Positions 7,098 to 19,770 of a DNA stretch of 64,000 nucleotides are shown piece by piece. Every line of letters begins with the position of its first letter. The stretch's first letter is position 1. The position numbers were made by a program, and so were the translations under genes. The DNA lies in contig SPJS01000198.1 in NCBI GenBank assembly GCA_006844705.1, forward strand, positions 1-64,000, read 5' to 3'. This DNA comes from Methylococcaceae bacterium. Its GTDB lineage: Bacteria; Pseudomonadota; Gammaproteobacteria; Methylococcales; Methylomonadaceae. The notes under the pieces were generated by a model. That model did no database searches, was not told where the DNA came from, and saw nothing but the letters and a program-made list of their open reading frames with translations.

Positions 7098-8996
7098 ATG
7101 AAGGATTTATTTGAACATAATTTCCCCGTGAAGTTCCAGAAAGATTTTGATGTAATTGTCATCGGTGGCGGTCATGCTGGTACTGAAGCGGCATTGGCTT
7201 CGGCGCGTACAGGCGCCAGGACACTGCTGCTTACCCAGAATATAGAGACGCTGGGACAGATGAGTTGTAATCCCGCAATCGGTGGCATCGGCAAAGGCCA
7301 CCTGGTTAAAGAGGTCGATGCGCTGGGTGGCGCGATGGCGGAAGCTATTGATCTGGCCGGGATTCAATTTCGCACGTTGAATGCAAGTAAAGGCCCGGCA
7401 GTACGCGCAACGCGAGCCCAGGCTGATCGCGTGTTGTATAAACAGGCCATTCGCGAAATGCTGGAAAATCAAAACAATTTATCCCTGTTTCAGCAGACGG
7501 TATCTGACCTGATTGTTGACGGCGAAATGGTCACTGGCGTCAAAACCCAGATGGGCCTGGAGTTTTTTGCCCGTGCCGTCGTGTTGACCAGCGGGACTTT
7601 TCTGGGTGGCCGTATCCATATTGGTCTGGAAAATTACAGTGGCGGGCGTGCCGGCGATGCGGCATCCATTGCTTTGTCTGAACGATTGCGGGAGATGCCT
7701 TTTCGCGTTGATCGCCTGAAAACAGGCACCCCGCCGCGGATTGATGGGCGCACGATTGACTACAGCAAACTGGAAGAGCAGCATGGTGATACCCCCTTGC
7801 CGGTCTTTTCTTTTCTTGGGCAGCGCGACCAGCATCCGTGCCAGATTCCTTGTCATATCACGCGCACCAACGTGGAAACCCACGATATTATCCGTTCCGG
7901 ACTGGATCGCTCGCCGATGTATGCTGGGGTGATTGAAGGCGTGGGGCCGCGTTATTGCCCATCTATTGAAGATAAGGTGATGCGTTTTGCCGATCGTGAT
8001 TCGCACCAGATTTTTGTCGAGCCGGAAGGCTTGCATACCAATGAGGTTTATCCCAACGGCATCTCGACCAGTTTGCCGTTTGAAGTGCAGTATCAGTTTG
8101 TCCGCACTATGCCGGGTTTTGAGCAGGCGGATATTATCCGTCCGGGCTATGCGATTGAATATGATTTTTTTGACCCGCGCGATTTGAAGTCTTCACTGGA
8201 AACTAAGTATATGAACGGTCTGTTTTTTGCCGGACAAATCAATGGCACTACGGGCTATGAAGAAGCGGCGGCGCAAGGTCTGATTGCAGGATTAAATGCA
8301 GCGCGTCTGGTGCGAGGCGAAGAAAGCTGGTGTCCGGCGCGTGATGAGGCGTATATCGGGGTAATGATTGACGATTTGATCACCCGCGGCACGCAGGAGC
8401 CTTATCGTATGTTCACCAGCCGTGCAGAATATCGCTTGATGTTGCGCGAAGATAATGCCGATTTGCGTTTGACTGAAAAAGGCTATGAGCTTGGGTTGGT
8501 CAATGAGCATCGCTGGCAGTCCTTTAGTGAAAAACGCGAGGCGATAGAACGGCTACAGGGCAGTCTGGTTAAACAATGGGTGCGCGCGGGGTCAGAACAA
8601 GCGGATAGGGCGGAACAATTCTGGGGTAAAAAATTGCAGAAGGAAGTCAATTTGCTGGAGTTGCTGCGTCGCCCAGAGGTTGATGTTGCTAATCTGCTGA
8701 GTTTTGCCCAACAGCAGGATGTCCCCGAGCAGGTCGCCGAGCAGGTGGCTATTCAGGCCAAATACGCGGGATATATTGATCGCCAGCAAACGGAAATCAA
8801 TCGTACACGACGTTATGATCATCTGCGCCTGCCGAAAGATGTGGATTACAGTCATGTGTCAGGGTTGTCGAACGAAGTCAGTGAAAAACTGAAAATCCAA
8901 AAGCCGGAGACGCTGGGGCAGGCCTCGCGCATACCTGGGGTGACACCGGCGGCCATCTCATTATTATTAGTGCATCTTAAAAAGAAATCTGCTTGA
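7098..8996 (+). CDS. mnmG: tRNA uridine-5-carboxymethylaminomethyl modification enzyme MnmG
   Basis: MnmG (GidA; 632 residues) works with MnmE to place the carboxymethylaminomethyl group on uridine 34 of tRNAs, using FAD and a folate one-carbon unit. The FAD-binding loop [14 protein letters not shown] lies at residues 21-34. [20 protein letters not shown] and the later [20 protein letters not shown] are family signatures. The start is supported by AAAGGA six bases upstream. It overlaps rsmG by one base (TGATG) and begins the block mnmG-rsmG-parA-parB. mnmE is not next to it. Confidence 0.97.
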   Translation: MKDLFEHNFPVKFQKDFDVIVIGGGHAGTEAALASARTGARTLLLTQNIETLGQMSCNPAIGGIGKGHLVKEVDALGGAMAEAIDLAGIQFRTLNASKGPAVRATRAQADRVLYKQAIREMLENQNNLSLFQQTVSDLIVDGEMVTGVKTQMGLEFFARAVVLTSGTFLGGRIHIGLENYSGGRAGDAASIALSERLREMPFRVDRLKTGTPPRIDGRTIDYSKLEEQHGDTPLPVFSFLGQRDQHPCQIPCHITRTNVETHDIIRSGLDRSPMYAGVIEGVGPRYCPSIEDKVMRFADRDSHQIFVEPEGLHTNEVYPNGISTSLPFEVQYQFVRTMPGFEQADIIRPGYAIEYDFFDPRDLKSSLETKYMNGLFFAGQINGTTGYEEAAAQGLIAGLNAARLVRGEESWCPARDEAYIGVMIDDLITRGTQEPYRMFTSRAEYRLMLREDNADLRLTEKGYELGLVNEHRWQSFSEKREAIERLQGSLVKQWVRAGSEQADRAEQFWGKKLQKEVNLLELLRRPEVDVANLLSFAQQQDVPEQVAEQVAIQAKYAGYIDRQQTEINRTRRYDHLRLPKDVDYSHVSGLSNEVSEKLKIQKPETLGQASRIPGVTPAAISLLLVHLKKKSA

Positions 8997-9622
8997 TGCA
9001 GAGGTGTCGCGAAACTATAAGTCAGGGGCTGACGTCACTGAATATGACCTGTTCGGAACAGCAGCTGGATTGCCTGGTGGCGTTTGCGGGCCTTATTCAA
9101 AAGTGGAATAAAACCTATAATCTGACCGCTATCAAAAACGAGCGGGATATTGCTCGTTTACACTTGCTCGACAGTCTGGCTGTGCAGCCTCATTTATATG
9201 GAGAGCGCATTGCCGATATTGGAACAGGCGCCGGTTTGCCAGGGATTCCACTGGCCGTGTTTTGCCCGCATATTCAATTCACTTTACTGGATTCAAACTC
9301 CAAGAAAACGCGTTTTGTTCAGCAGGCGGTGCTGGAACTTGGCCTGAAAAATGTTCAGATAGAACATGCCAGAGTCGAACAATTTCATCCGACGCAATTA
9401 TTTTCTACGGTTATAATGCGGGCATTTGCAGACTTGGAAAAAATCATGGGTTTGACCTCTCATTTGCTGGACGAGCAAGGCGTGGTGCTGGCGATGAAGG
9501 CGAATATTCAAGCGCATGAGCTTGCCAGTGTTGTAGAAACGTATGATGTCATTCCTCTTGAGGTGCCGGGGCTGGATGTCGAGAGGTGTTTGATAAAAAT
9601 TCAGAGGCAGACTGATGGCTAA
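8996..9622 (+). CDS. rsmG: 16S rRNA (guanine-527-N7)-methyltransferase RsmG
   Basis: RsmG (GidB; 208 residues) methylates N7 of G527 in 16S rRNA using SAM. ADIGTGAGLPGIPLAVF is SAM motif I. KWNKTYNLTAI near the N-terminus is the family signature and DSLAV follows it. I choose the ATG at 8996, which shares a base with the mnmG stop, over the TTG one codon earlier. The 3' end overlaps parA by 8 bases, so translation is probably coupled through the block. Confidence 0.95.
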   Translation: MQRCRETISQGLTSLNMTCSEQQLDCLVAFAGLIQKWNKTYNLTAIKNERDIARLHLLDSLAVQPHLYGERIADIGTGAGLPGIPLAVFCPHIQFTLLDSNSKKTRFVQQAVLELGLKNVQIEHARVEQFHPTQLFSTVIMRAFADLEKIMGLTSHLLDEQGVVLAMKANIQAHELASVVETYDVIPLEVPGLDVERCLIKIQRQTDG

Positions 9623-10388
9623 GATCATTGCGGTGACCAATCAAAAGGGTGGCGTTGGCAAAACGACAACCAGCGTGAATCTGGCGGCATCCCTGGCGGC
9701 AGCAAAGCGACGTGTGCTGCTGGTTGATCTTGATCCGCAAGGCAATGCGGCGATGGGCTGTGGTGTAGATAAAGATGAAGTCGAGTATTCCAGTTGCGAA
9801 TTGTTGCTGGAAGAGGTGCCGGTTTCTGAAACGGTGATTAAGAATAAAGAGATTGGCTTTGATATTATCCCGGGAAACAGTGATCTGACGGCTGCCGAGG
9901 TACAGCTAATGTCGGTCGAACATAAAGAGCGGCGTCTGGCCGATTCCTTATTGCCTTTACAGGCTCATTACGATTACGTGTTGATTGATTGTCCGCCCTC
10001 TTTAAATATGCTCACATTAAATGCATTGGTGGCGGCTAACAGTGTGTTGATTCCTATGCAGTGCGAATATTATGCGCTTGAAGGCTTGAGTGCATTGATG
10101 TCAACCATCCGCAACATCAAGGAGACGGTGAATCCGTCGCTGGATCTGGAAGGCATTTTGCGGACGATGTTTGATAATCGCAGTCGTTTGACGAAGGATG
10201 TCGCCGATCAATTAGTCGAATATTTTGGTGATAAGGTATTCAGAACCTGTGTGCCGCGTAATATCAGGTTGGCGGAAGCGCCCAGCCACGGATTGCCCGT
10301 GATGATGTATGACAAATCATCGCGAGGTGCCGTAGCTTATATTGCGCTGGCCGGTGAGTTGATTAGAAAAGAAAAGGGAAAAAAATAA
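9615..10388 (+). CDS. parA: Chromosome-partitioning ATPase ParA (Soj)
   Basis: A 257-residue ParA/MinD-family ATPase that moves ParB-parS complexes along the nucleoid. The deviant Walker A KGGVGKTT is at residues 11-18, with the signature first lysine. VDLDPQGNA is Walker A' and YVLIDCPPSLNML is Walker B. It lacks the N-terminal helix-turn-helix of plasmid type Ia ParA, so it is the chromosomal Soj type. It overlaps rsmG by 8 bp and is 3 bp from parB. Confidence 0.95.
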   Translation: MAKIIAVTNQKGGVGKTTTSVNLAASLAAAKRRVLLVDLDPQGNAAMGCGVDKDEVEYSSCELLLEEVPVSETVIKNKEIGFDIIPGNSDLTAAEVQLMSVEHKERRLADSLLPLQAHYDYVLIDCPPSLNMLTLNALVAANSVLIPMQCEYYALEGLSALMSTIRNIKETVNPSLDLEGILRTMFDNRSRLTKDVADQLVEYFGDKVFRTCVPRNIRLAEAPSHGLPVMMYDKSSRGAVAYIALAGELIRKEKGKK

Positions 10389-10391
10389 TCT

Positions 10392-11258
10392 ATGGCAAGC
10401 AAAAAAAGAGGGTTGGGGCGTGGCCTGGATGCTTTGTTGGGAGAAGTGAGCCCGGTTGTCAAAACAGAAGATGAGAGGCAGCAGACGCAGCTGTCTTTGC
10501 CGATTGAGTTTTTGCAGCGAGGACAATTTCAACCCAGAAAAGATATGGATCCTGAAAAGCTTAAGGAGTTGGCGGATTCCATCTCTGCGCAAGGGATTAT
10601 TCAGCCGATTATTGTTCGCCAACTGGCTGAAGAGCAGTATGAAATCATTGCCGGTGAGCGGCGCTGGCGAGCGGCGCAATTGGCCAGTCTACAAGAGGTA
10701 CCTGTGATTGTTCGTCAGCTTGAGGATCAGGCGGTGATGGCAATAGCGCTGATCGAGAATATTCAACGGGAAGACCTGAATCCACTGGAAGAATCAGAAG
10801 CCTTAAAACGATTGCTTGATGAATTTGGGCTGACGCATCAGCAAATTGCCCAGGCTGTTGGAAAGTCAAGGACAGCGGTTTCAAATTTGTTGCGTTTGCT
10901 GGATTTATCGCCCGGGGTAAAAGATTTGCTGGCTAAAGGGTTGCTGGAGATGGGGCATGCCAGAGCCTTGTTGAGTCTGGATGAAGAGAAACAGGAAATC
11001 GTTGCCAATAAGGCGGTAAAACAGGGGTTGACTGTCAGAGCTGTTGAAAAGCTGGTCAAGCAGCTGTTGGAGCCTGTGCAGCAAAAGCTCATGACGGATG
11101 AGAAAAAAGATCCGGATACCGTGAGACTGGAGCGTGATTTGAGTGAAGCCATCGGTGCAAAAGTTGAAATAAACCACTCGCCGAGCGGGCGGGGGAAGTT
11201 GACATTGACTTATGCCTGTCTGGAAGAGCTGGATGGAATTGTTGCCAGGCTCAAATAA
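10392..11258 (+). CDS. parB: Chromosome-partitioning protein ParB (Spo0J)
   Basis: A 288-residue ParB that binds parS sites and spreads as a CTP-dependent clamp. The start MASKKRGLGRGLDALLGE is typical. The ParB/Srx nuclease-like domain has IIQPIIVR and the box GERRWRAAQLA. ALIENIQREDLNPLEESEA precedes the helix-turn-helix LTHQQIAQAVGKSRTAVSNL. The dimerisation tail ends at residue 288. I found no perfect parS (TGTTTCACGTGAAACA) near it by eye. Confidence 0.95.
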   Translation: MASKKRGLGRGLDALLGEVSPVVKTEDERQQTQLSLPIEFLQRGQFQPRKDMDPEKLKELADSISAQGIIQPIIVRQLAEEQYEIIAGERRWRAAQLASLQEVPVIVRQLEDQAVMAIALIENIQREDLNPLEESEALKRLLDEFGLTHQQIAQAVGKSRTAVSNLLRLLDLSPGVKDLLAKGLLEMGHARALLSLDEEKQEIVANKAVKQGLTVRAVEKLVKQLLEPVQQKLMTDEKKDPDTVRLERDLSEAIGAKVEINHSPSGRGKLTLTYACLEELDGIVARLK

Positions 11259-11300
11259 TAGCCTTATTTACGGCAGGGTAATTGATTGCGTTACTGAAAG

Positions 11301-11314
11301 AGATTGTTTACCTA
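11301..11314 (+). promoter_or_regulatory. 14-mer shared by the atpI and glmU upstream regions
   Basis: AGATTGTTTACCTA occurs at 11301-11314, 74 bp before the atpI start, and again at 18345-18358, 41 bp before glmU. TTGTTT could be a -35 box in both. The two operons are neighbours, so a common promoter element is possible; chance is not excluded for 14 bases. Confidence 0.3.
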
Positions 11315-11387
11315 ATCAGTCTATTTGTTTCTTGCCTATTAACAAGCCGGTCGATATAATCCTTCCAGCGATGAAATGGGATAAAAA

Positions 11388-11756
11388 ATGACAGGTAGAA
11401 ATGAGTTTTCTACAGTCAAAAAAATAGTCCTTTTACAAGTTCTGATTGCACTGTTGGTGACATCAGGCTTTTTACTGCTGGAAGGATGGGAAGGGGCAGT
11501 TTCTCCATTGTCAGGAGCATTGGTTGCAATCATTCCTAATGCTTTTTTTGCCTTGCGGATTTTTTTAAAGCGTAATGCAAAAGTACAACAAATTGTTCGA
11601 TCCTTCTATGTAAGCGAGTCGATTAAAATCGTCTTGACCTTTGTGTTGTTTGCAATGGTGTTTCAGCTTCCCGGAATAAATTTATTAACAGTACTGGCTG
11701 GATATGTGTCAGTGTTGTCAGCGTTTTGGTTTGCCCTGCTTGTGTGGCGTGAATAA
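11388..11756 (+). CDS. atpI: ATP synthase subunit I
   Basis: A 122-residue inner-membrane protein with four predicted membrane helices: residues about 12-30, 35-56, 72-93 and 97-118. AtpI is an assembly helper for the c-ring and is not essential in most bacteria. It is recognised from its size, hydrophobic layout and place as the first gene of the atp operon, 14 bp before atpB. Sequence conservation in this family is low, so position carries much of the evidence. Confidence 0.88.
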   Translation: MTGRNEFSTVKKIVLLQVLIALLVTSGFLLLEGWEGAVSPLSGALVAIIPNAFFALRIFLKRNAKVQQIVRSFYVSESIKIVLTFVLFAMVFQLPGINLLTVLAGYVSVLSAFWFALLVWRE

Positions 11757-11764
11757 GATTGTGA

Positions 11765-12550
<786 letters not shown>

Positions 12551-12567
12551 TTAGAAAAAACAAATAA

Positions 12568-12882
<315 letters not shown>

Positions 12883-12921
12883 GTACATCCCGTCAATAAA
12901 CAGCTATAAGAGGAAGGCATC

Positions 12922-13395
12922 ATGAGTATCAATGCTACTCTGATCGGGCAGATGATTACCTTTACACTTCTGGTATGGTTTACCATGAAGTACGTCTGGC
13001 CACCAATCATGCAGGCACTGGAAGAGCGTAAGGCAAAAATTGCTGAAGGTCTTGCCGCAGCAGAAAAAGGTCAGGAAGATATCAAGCTGGCTGAGAAAAA
13101 AGCCAAAAAAGTGCTGAAGGAAGCAAAAGATGAAGCGGCAGAAATCGTGAGCATGGCGCAAAAGCGAGCTAACGAAGTTGTTGAAGAATCTAAAGATAAC
13201 GCGAAACAGGAAGGTGAGCGTTTATTGCATGCTGCTCAGGCCCAGATTGAACAGGAAATGAGTCAGGCAAGAGAAAATCTTCGTGAAGAAGTGACTTCAA
13301 TAGCAATGCGAGCAGCTGAACAGATTCTTAAAAGCGAAATCGATAAGGCCAAGCATCAGGCAATTCTTGCCAAGGCAACGGAAGAGTTAGGGTAA
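12922..13395 (+). CDS. atpF: ATP synthase Fo subunit b
   Basis: A 157-residue peripheral-stalk protein. The single membrane helix [20 protein letters not shown] is near residues 11-30. It is followed by a long charged coiled coil ([19 protein letters not shown] onward). As a dimer it ties subunit a to delta and alpha so that F1 does not turn with the rotor. A GAGGAAGG ribosome site lies upstream. It is 3 bp from atpH. Confidence 0.95.
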   Translation: MSINATLIGQMITFTLLVWFTMKYVWPPIMQALEERKAKIAEGLAAAEKGQEDIKLAEKKAKKVLKEAKDEAAEIVSMAQKRANEVVEESKDNAKQEGERLLHAAQAQIEQEMSQARENLREEVTSIAMRAAEQILKSEIDKAKHQAILAKATEELG

Positions 13396-13398
13396 GAA

Positions 13399-13929
13399 AT
13401 GACTGAATTAGCAACGTTAGCCAGACCTTATGCAGAAGCTGCGTTTAAGCGCGCTAAGGAAACGGACAATAAACAGTCATGGTCTGATTCGCTACAGTTT
13501 CTGGCGTGTGCAGTACAAGTTGAGGCGCTTGCTGGGTTGATTGCAAATCCTCGGGTAAGTGATGAGAAACTTGCTGAATTGATGATTGATATTTGTCAGG
13601 ATCAGGTTCATGAGGAAGGCCTTATTTTTTTGAAAATTTTGCTTGAGAATGAACGGTTGAAGTTCTTGCCTCAAATCTCCGAAATTTTCGAACAGTACAA
13701 AGCTGATGACGAAGGTTATGTGAATGTCGACCTGTTTTCAGCATATGCGCTAAGCAAAACGGAAGAAAATAAATATGTCGAGCAGCTTGAAAAGCAGTTA
13801 GGGAAAAAGGTTAACGCCAATGTATCAATTGATCGTTCTCTGTTAGGTGGTGTAATAGCAAAAGCAGGGGATAAGGTAATTGATACCTCTATCAATGGGC
13901 GACTGAATCAATTAGCAAAGCAACTCTAA
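13399..13929 (+). CDS. atpH: ATP synthase F1 subunit delta
   Basis: A 176-residue subunit that caps F1 and joins it to the b dimer. The N-terminal six-helix domain begins LATLARPYAEAAFKRAKE, and the C-terminal part has LGKKVNANVSIDRSLLGGVI and DTSINGRLNQLAKQL, which are family hallmarks. Length and place between atpF and atpA fit. Confidence 0.95.
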   Translation: MTELATLARPYAEAAFKRAKETDNKQSWSDSLQFLACAVQVEALAGLIANPRVSDEKLAELMIDICQDQVHEEGLIFLKILLENERLKFLPQISEIFEQYKADDEGYVNVDLFSAYALSKTEENKYVEQLEKQLGKKVNANVSIDRSLLGGVIAKAGDKVIDTSINGRLNQLAKQL

Positions 13930-13953
13930 CAATATCTAGAGTAGGAAACAAAA

Positions 13954-15495
13954 ATGCAATTAAATCCATCTGAAATAAGTGATCTGATCAAGCAGAAGAT
14001 CGAAAATTTTGACGTCAGTGTCGAAGCGCACACCGAAGGAACTGTGGTAAGTGTTACGGACGGCATTGTTAGAGTACACGGACTGTCTGAAGCATTACAA
14101 GGTGAGATGCTGGAATTCCCTGGCGGCTCATATGGAATGGCCTTGAACCTTGAAAGAGATTCAGTGGGTGTGGTAATGCTTGGAGCATATCAGCACATTT
14201 CAGAAGGCGACATAGTTAAGTGTACCGGTAAAATTCTTGAGGTGCCGGTAGGTGAAGCATTGCTGGGTCGTGTTGTTGATGGTTTGGGTAACCCTATCGA
14301 TGGCAAGGGTGCGATTGAAACAACAGAAACTTCTCCGGTTGAAAAAATTGCACCCGGTGTGATTGCCAGACAGTCAGTTGATCAGCCTGTACAAATTGGT
14401 TTGAAATCGATTGACTCAATGATTCCGGTTGGACGGGGTCAGCGGGAATTGATTATTGGTGACCGTCAGACTGGCAAAACAGCCATCGCTGTTGATGCTA
14501 TCATCAACCAAAAAGGCACGGGAATTAAATGTATCTATGTTGCGATCGGTCAGAAAAGATCTTCAATCGCCAACGTAGTGAGAAAACTGGAAGAGCATGG
14601 CGCAATGGAGCATACCATTATCGTATCGGCGTCAGCTTCTGAATCAGCAGCATTGCAATTTATATCACCTTATACTGGATGCGCCATGGGCGAATACTTC
14701 AGAGACCAGGGTGAAGATGCATTGATTATTTATGATGATTTGACCAAGCAGGCCTGGGCATATCGTCAGATTTCATTGTTACTACGTCGTCCTCCAGGGC
14801 GTGAAGCCTATCCAGGGGATGTTTTCTATATTCATTCGCGTTTGTTGGAAAGAGCATCACGCATAAATGCGGATGAAGTAGAAAAATTAACCAATGGTAA
14901 AGTGAAAGGGCAAACGGGTTCATTAACGGCATTACCTATCATTGAAACCCAGGGTGGGGACGTGTCTGCATTCGTACCAACCAATGTGATTTCAATTACC
15001 GATGGTCAGATTTTCCTGGAAACTGACTTATTCAATTCGGGTATACGCCCTGCTGTAAACGCGGGTCTGTCGGTATCCAGGGTAGGTGGCTCAGCTCAAA
15101 CCAAAATTATTAAAAAGCTGGGTGGCGGTATTCGTCTTGACTTGGCTCAATATCGCGAACTTGCAGCCTTTGCTCAATTTGCATCAGATCTTGATGAAAG
15201 TACACGTAAGCAGATCGAACGGGGTCAGCGTGTAACTGAGTTAATGAAACAAAATCAATATGCACCTATGTCTGTGGCTCAAATGGCGGTATCACTGTTT
15301 GCTGCAAACGAAGGTTTCCTGGATGACATTGAAGTTGAAAAAGTGCGTGACTTTGAAGATGCTCTTCAATCATACATGGCAGCACAGGAAGCTGACTTGA
15401 TGGCATCAATCAATGAAACAGGTGATTTCAACGATGACATCAAAAAAGGGCTGAAAAAGGCAATTGAGAAATTCGTAAAAACTAGCACCTGGTAA
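13954..15495 (+). CDS. atpA: ATP synthase F1 subunit alpha
   Basis: A 513-residue non-catalytic nucleotide-binding subunit. The P-loop [11 protein letters not shown] is near residues 170-180. The arginine-finger region is in [18 protein letters not shown]. The last residues [16 protein letters not shown] are as in close relatives. Together with beta it forms the alpha3beta3 head. A GAGTAGGAAA site precedes the ATG. Confidence 0.97.
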   Translation: MQLNPSEISDLIKQKIENFDVSVEAHTEGTVVSVTDGIVRVHGLSEALQGEMLEFPGGSYGMALNLERDSVGVVMLGAYQHISEGDIVKCTGKILEVPVGEALLGRVVDGLGNPIDGKGAIETTETSPVEKIAPGVIARQSVDQPVQIGLKSIDSMIPVGRGQRELIIGDRQTGKTAIAVDAIINQKGTGIKCIYVAIGQKRSSIANVVRKLEEHGAMEHTIIVSASASESAALQFISPYTGCAMGEYFRDQGEDALIIYDDLTKQAWAYRQISLLLRRPPGREAYPGDVFYIHSRLLERASRINADEVEKLTNGKVKGQTGSLTALPIIETQGGDVSAFVPTNVISITDGQIFLETDLFNSGIRPAVNAGLSVSRVGGSAQTKIIKKLGGGIRLDLAQYRELAAFAQFASDLDESTRKQIERGQRVTELMKQNQYAPMSVAQMAVSLFAANEGFLDDIEVEKVRDFEDALQSYMAAQEADLMASINETGDFNDDIKKGLKKAIEKFVKTSTW

Positions 15496-15506
15496 AGGAA
15501 ACGCTA

Positions 15507-16376
15507 ATGGCCGTTGGTAAAGAAATACGCAGTCAGATATCGAGTATTAAAAACACTCAAAAGATAACTCGTGCAATGGAAATGGTTGCTGCGAGTAAAA
15601 TGCGTAAAACAAAAGACAAGATGGAAGCCACCCGTCCTTACTCAAAAAAGATCAGCCAGATTATCAGGCATTTAGCTCAAGCTAATCCTGAATATCAGCA
15701 TCCTTTTTTGATTGAGAAAGAGGTTAACAGAGTTGGTGTCATTGTTATCACTTCAGACAGGGGATTGTGCGGTGGTTTGAACTCTAATCTGTTCCGTAAG
15801 CTGGTTATTCAGTTCAGAGATTGGGAAAAAGAAGGCAAGGAAGTTGATCTTTGCGCCATTGGTTCTAAGGGGGCCAGTTTCTTTAATGGGATAGGTGCCA
15901 ATCTCACTGGTCAGGTGACAAAGCTGGGCGATACGCCCCACTTGAATGACATTATCGGTATCATCAAATTGATGCTCGATGCCTTTTATGACGAAAAAAT
16001 AGATGCATTATATGTAGCGCATAATGAGTTTGTTAATACCATGACACAGAAACCGGTGCTAACAAGACTATTGCCAGTAGCTGCAGGTGAGCTTGAAGAT
16101 GAATTACAAGCCCAAGGTCATTGGGATTATATCTATGAGCCGGATGCAAAAGAAGTTTTGAACAATCTGTTAACTCGTTATATTGAGTCAATTGTTTACC
16201 AGGGTTTAGTAGAAAACAATGCTTGTGAGCAGGCAGCAAGAATGGTTGCGATGAAAAGCGCCTCTGATAATGCGGGCAATATTATCGGAGAACTGCAACT
16301 GGTCTATAACAAAGCACGTCAAGCCGCGATTACACAGGAAATTTCTGAGATTGTGAGTGGTGCAGCTGCAGTTTAA
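15507..16376 (+). CDS. atpG: ATP synthase F1 subunit gamma
   Basis: The central rotor shaft (289 residues). The N-terminal helix [20 protein letters not shown] and the C-terminal helix with [20 protein letters not shown] together make the antiparallel coiled coil inside the head. [17 protein letters not shown] is the conserved Rossmann-like segment. It follows atpA by 11 bp. Confidence 0.97.
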   Translation: MAVGKEIRSQISSIKNTQKITRAMEMVAASKMRKTKDKMEATRPYSKKISQIIRHLAQANPEYQHPFLIEKEVNRVGVIVITSDRGLCGGLNSNLFRKLVIQFRDWEKEGKEVDLCAIGSKGASFFNGIGANLTGQVTKLGDTPHLNDIIGIIKLMLDAFYDEKIDALYVAHNEFVNTMTQKPVLTRLLPVAAGELEDELQAQGHWDYIYEPDAKEVLNNLLTRYIESIVYQGLVENNACEQAARMVAMKSASDNAGNIIGELQLVYNKARQAAITQEISEIVSGAAAV

Positions 16377-16406
16377 GCATCTCGTAGCGAATTTATAAAG
16401 TATTAA

Positions 16407-17798
<1,392 letters not shown>

Positions 17799-17816
17799 CG
17801 ATAAAAGGTAAGTCTT

Positions 17817-18239
17817 ATGACAATGACAATTCATGTTGATATCGTTAGCGCTGAACAGGAAATATATTCCGGTCTGGCTGAAATGGTATTTGCCCCCGCT
17901 GAAATGGGTCAAGTAGGTATTGCTCCTCGACATGCATCATTGATTACCAATCTGGTTCCTGGTGAGGTCAGAGTCAAAATCAATGAAAAGGAAGATTATG
18001 CATATTATGTTTCCGGTGGTGTATTGGAAGTTCAGCCACACATCGTGACTGTGTTGGCAGATACTGCTATCCGAGCTAAAGACATTGATGAAGCAGCAGC
18101 TCTGGAAGCGAAAGCGAAAGCAGAAGAAGCATTGCAGAATAAAACCGGTAAAGCTGATTACGCAAAAGCTCAGGCGCAGCTGGCAGAAGCCATGATGCAA
18201 TTAAGAACCCTTGATCGCTTAAGAAAAAGAACATCGTAA
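17817..18239 (+). CDS. atpC: ATP synthase F1 subunit epsilon
   Basis: A 140-residue subunit that couples gamma to the c-ring and can inhibit hydrolysis. The beta-barrel domain begins TIHVDIVSAEQEIYSGLAEM, and GQVGIAPRHASLITNL is a family hallmark. The C-terminal two-helix arm ends LRTLDRLRKRTS. Start may be the first ATG or the second, two codons later. It is the last gene before a strong terminator. Confidence 0.95.
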   Translation: MTMTIHVDIVSAEQEIYSGLAEMVFAPAEMGQVGIAPRHASLITNLVPGEVRVKINEKEDYAYYVSGGVLEVQPHIVTVLADTAIRAKDIDEAAALEAKAKAEEALQNKTGKADYAKAQAQLAEAMMQLRTLDRLRKRTS

Positions 18240-18256
18240 TTCAATTGAATTATGAG

Positions 18257-18293
18257 AAAACCCGCCCGCAGCAATGTTGGCGGGTTTTTTTTT
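18257..18293 (+). terminator. Intrinsic terminator of the atp operon
   Basis: AAAACCCGCC (18257-18266) pairs with GGCGGGTTTT (18279-18288) around a 12-base loop and continues into nine T residues. It lies 17 bp after the atpC stop, and no other strong terminator lies between atpI and atpC. Confidence 0.93.
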
Positions 18294-18398
18294 GCCTGTA
18301 AGTGAAGCTTAATAATTCATTCACAGAAAAACTGGATAATAAGCAGATTGTTTACCTATACTTTCGATTAAGATTAAATCAACTATTCACGAATAAAT

Positions 18399-19769
18399 AT
18401 GCAGACCAAATCAATCATACTCGCGGCAGGGCAGGGAACACGGATGAGATCCAAACGGCCTAAGGTATTACATCCCATTGCAAACAAATCATTACTTGAG
18501 CATGTCTATGATACAGCCATGCAAATGCAAGATGCAGCGGTGAATATCATTTATGGTCATGGTGGCGAACAAGTGTTAGAAACACTGAAACATCTTGATG
18601 CAAACTGGGTAGAGCAAAAAGAACGATTGGGTACCGGTCATGCGGTTCAGCAGGCGATTCACTTGATAGAAGATGAAGATATCGTCATCATTCTGTACGG
18701 TGATGTGCCTTTATTAAAAGCCGAAACCATAAATACGATTGTTTCAAATGTGGATGAAAATACACTGGCGTTGTTGACGGTAATACTTGACGACCCACAT
18801 GGCTATGGACGCATTGTAAGAGATGGCGATAAAAAAGTGATCAAAATTGTTGAGCAGAAAGATGCAAATGAACAGGAGCTGCTCATTACCGAAGGCAATA
18901 CAGGTATTTTGGCAGCAAGAGGAGACAAGTTGAAAAAATGGCTGTCGCAATTGAGCAATAACAATGCGCAAAATGAATATTACCTGACCGATATTATTGA
19001 AATGGCGGTGAATGAAGGGGTTACGGTCAAAACCAGCCATCCGGAAAGTCAGGATGAAGTTTTGGGCGTAAACAACAGGGAGCAGCTCGCCTATCTTGAG
19101 CGGGCCTATCAAAATGACCAGGCCGCACAATTGATGACACAGGGTGTCACTTTGGCTGATCCCGCACGTATCGATGTGCGCGGAAAATTTACTGAATTGG
19201 GAACAGATATTTCAGTAGATATCAATGTTATTTTTGAAGGAGAAAACAGGATTGAAGATGATGTGTTCATAGGCGCGAACTGTGTCATTAAAAACGCAGT
19301 TATCAAACAAGGTGCTCAAATTCTGCCAAATTCGATTATCGAAGATGCCATTGTCGGGGCTGAATCGAGAATCGGCCCGTATGCAAGGCTACGTCCACAA
19401 GCAGAATTAGCTGATCATGTACATATTGGTAATTTTGTCGAAATCAAAAAATCGACTGTGGCGTCTGGCAGCAAAATCAACCATTTAAGTTATGTCGGTG
19501 ACGCTGAAGTAGGTAGCAAAGTAAATATTGGGGCGGGGACAATTACCTGCAATTATGATGGCGCCAATAAATTTAAAACAATCATAGGCGATGGCGCGTT
19601 TATCGGATCTGATACCCAGTTGGTCGCTCCGGTTTCTGTGGGCAAGAATGCAACAATCGGCGCAGGTTCAACAATCACAAAAGATACTCCAGATGATCGA
19701 TTAACACTAAGCAGAAGCAAACAGCTAAGTGTGGAAGGGTGGCAAAGACCGGTGAAAAAGGAGAAATAA
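18399..19769 (+). CDS. glmU: Bifunctional UDP-GlcNAc pyrophosphorylase / GlcN-1-P acetyltransferase
   Basis: GlmU (456 residues) acetylates glucosamine-1-phosphate and then joins it to UTP, giving UDP-GlcNAc for peptidoglycan and lipid A. The N-terminal uridyltransferase shows [20 protein letters not shown] with its nucleotide-binding loop. The C-terminal left-handed beta-helix has hexapeptide repeats, including [20 protein letters not shown] and [13 protein letters not shown]. The stop is 1 bp from the glmS start, so the two are coupled. The upstream 14-mer AGATTGTTTACCTA also occurs before atpI. Confidence 0.97.
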   Translation: MQTKSIILAAGQGTRMRSKRPKVLHPIANKSLLEHVYDTAMQMQDAAVNIIYGHGGEQVLETLKHLDANWVEQKERLGTGHAVQQAIHLIEDEDIVIILYGDVPLLKAETINTIVSNVDENTLALLTVILDDPHGYGRIVRDGDKKVIKIVEQKDANEQELLITEGNTGILAARGDKLKKWLSQLSNNNAQNEYYLTDIIEMAVNEGVTVKTSHPESQDEVLGVNNREQLAYLERAYQNDQAAQLMTQGVTLADPARIDVRGKFTELGTDISVDINVIFEGENRIEDDVFIGANCVIKNAVIKQGAQILPNSIIEDAIVGAESRIGPYARLRPQAELADHVHIGNFVEIKKSTVASGSKINHLSYVGDAEVGSKVNIGAGTITCNYDGANKFKTIIGDGAFIGSDTQLVAPVSVGKNATIGAGSTITKDTPDDRLTLSRSKQLSVEGWQRPVKKEK

Positions 19770-19770
19770 C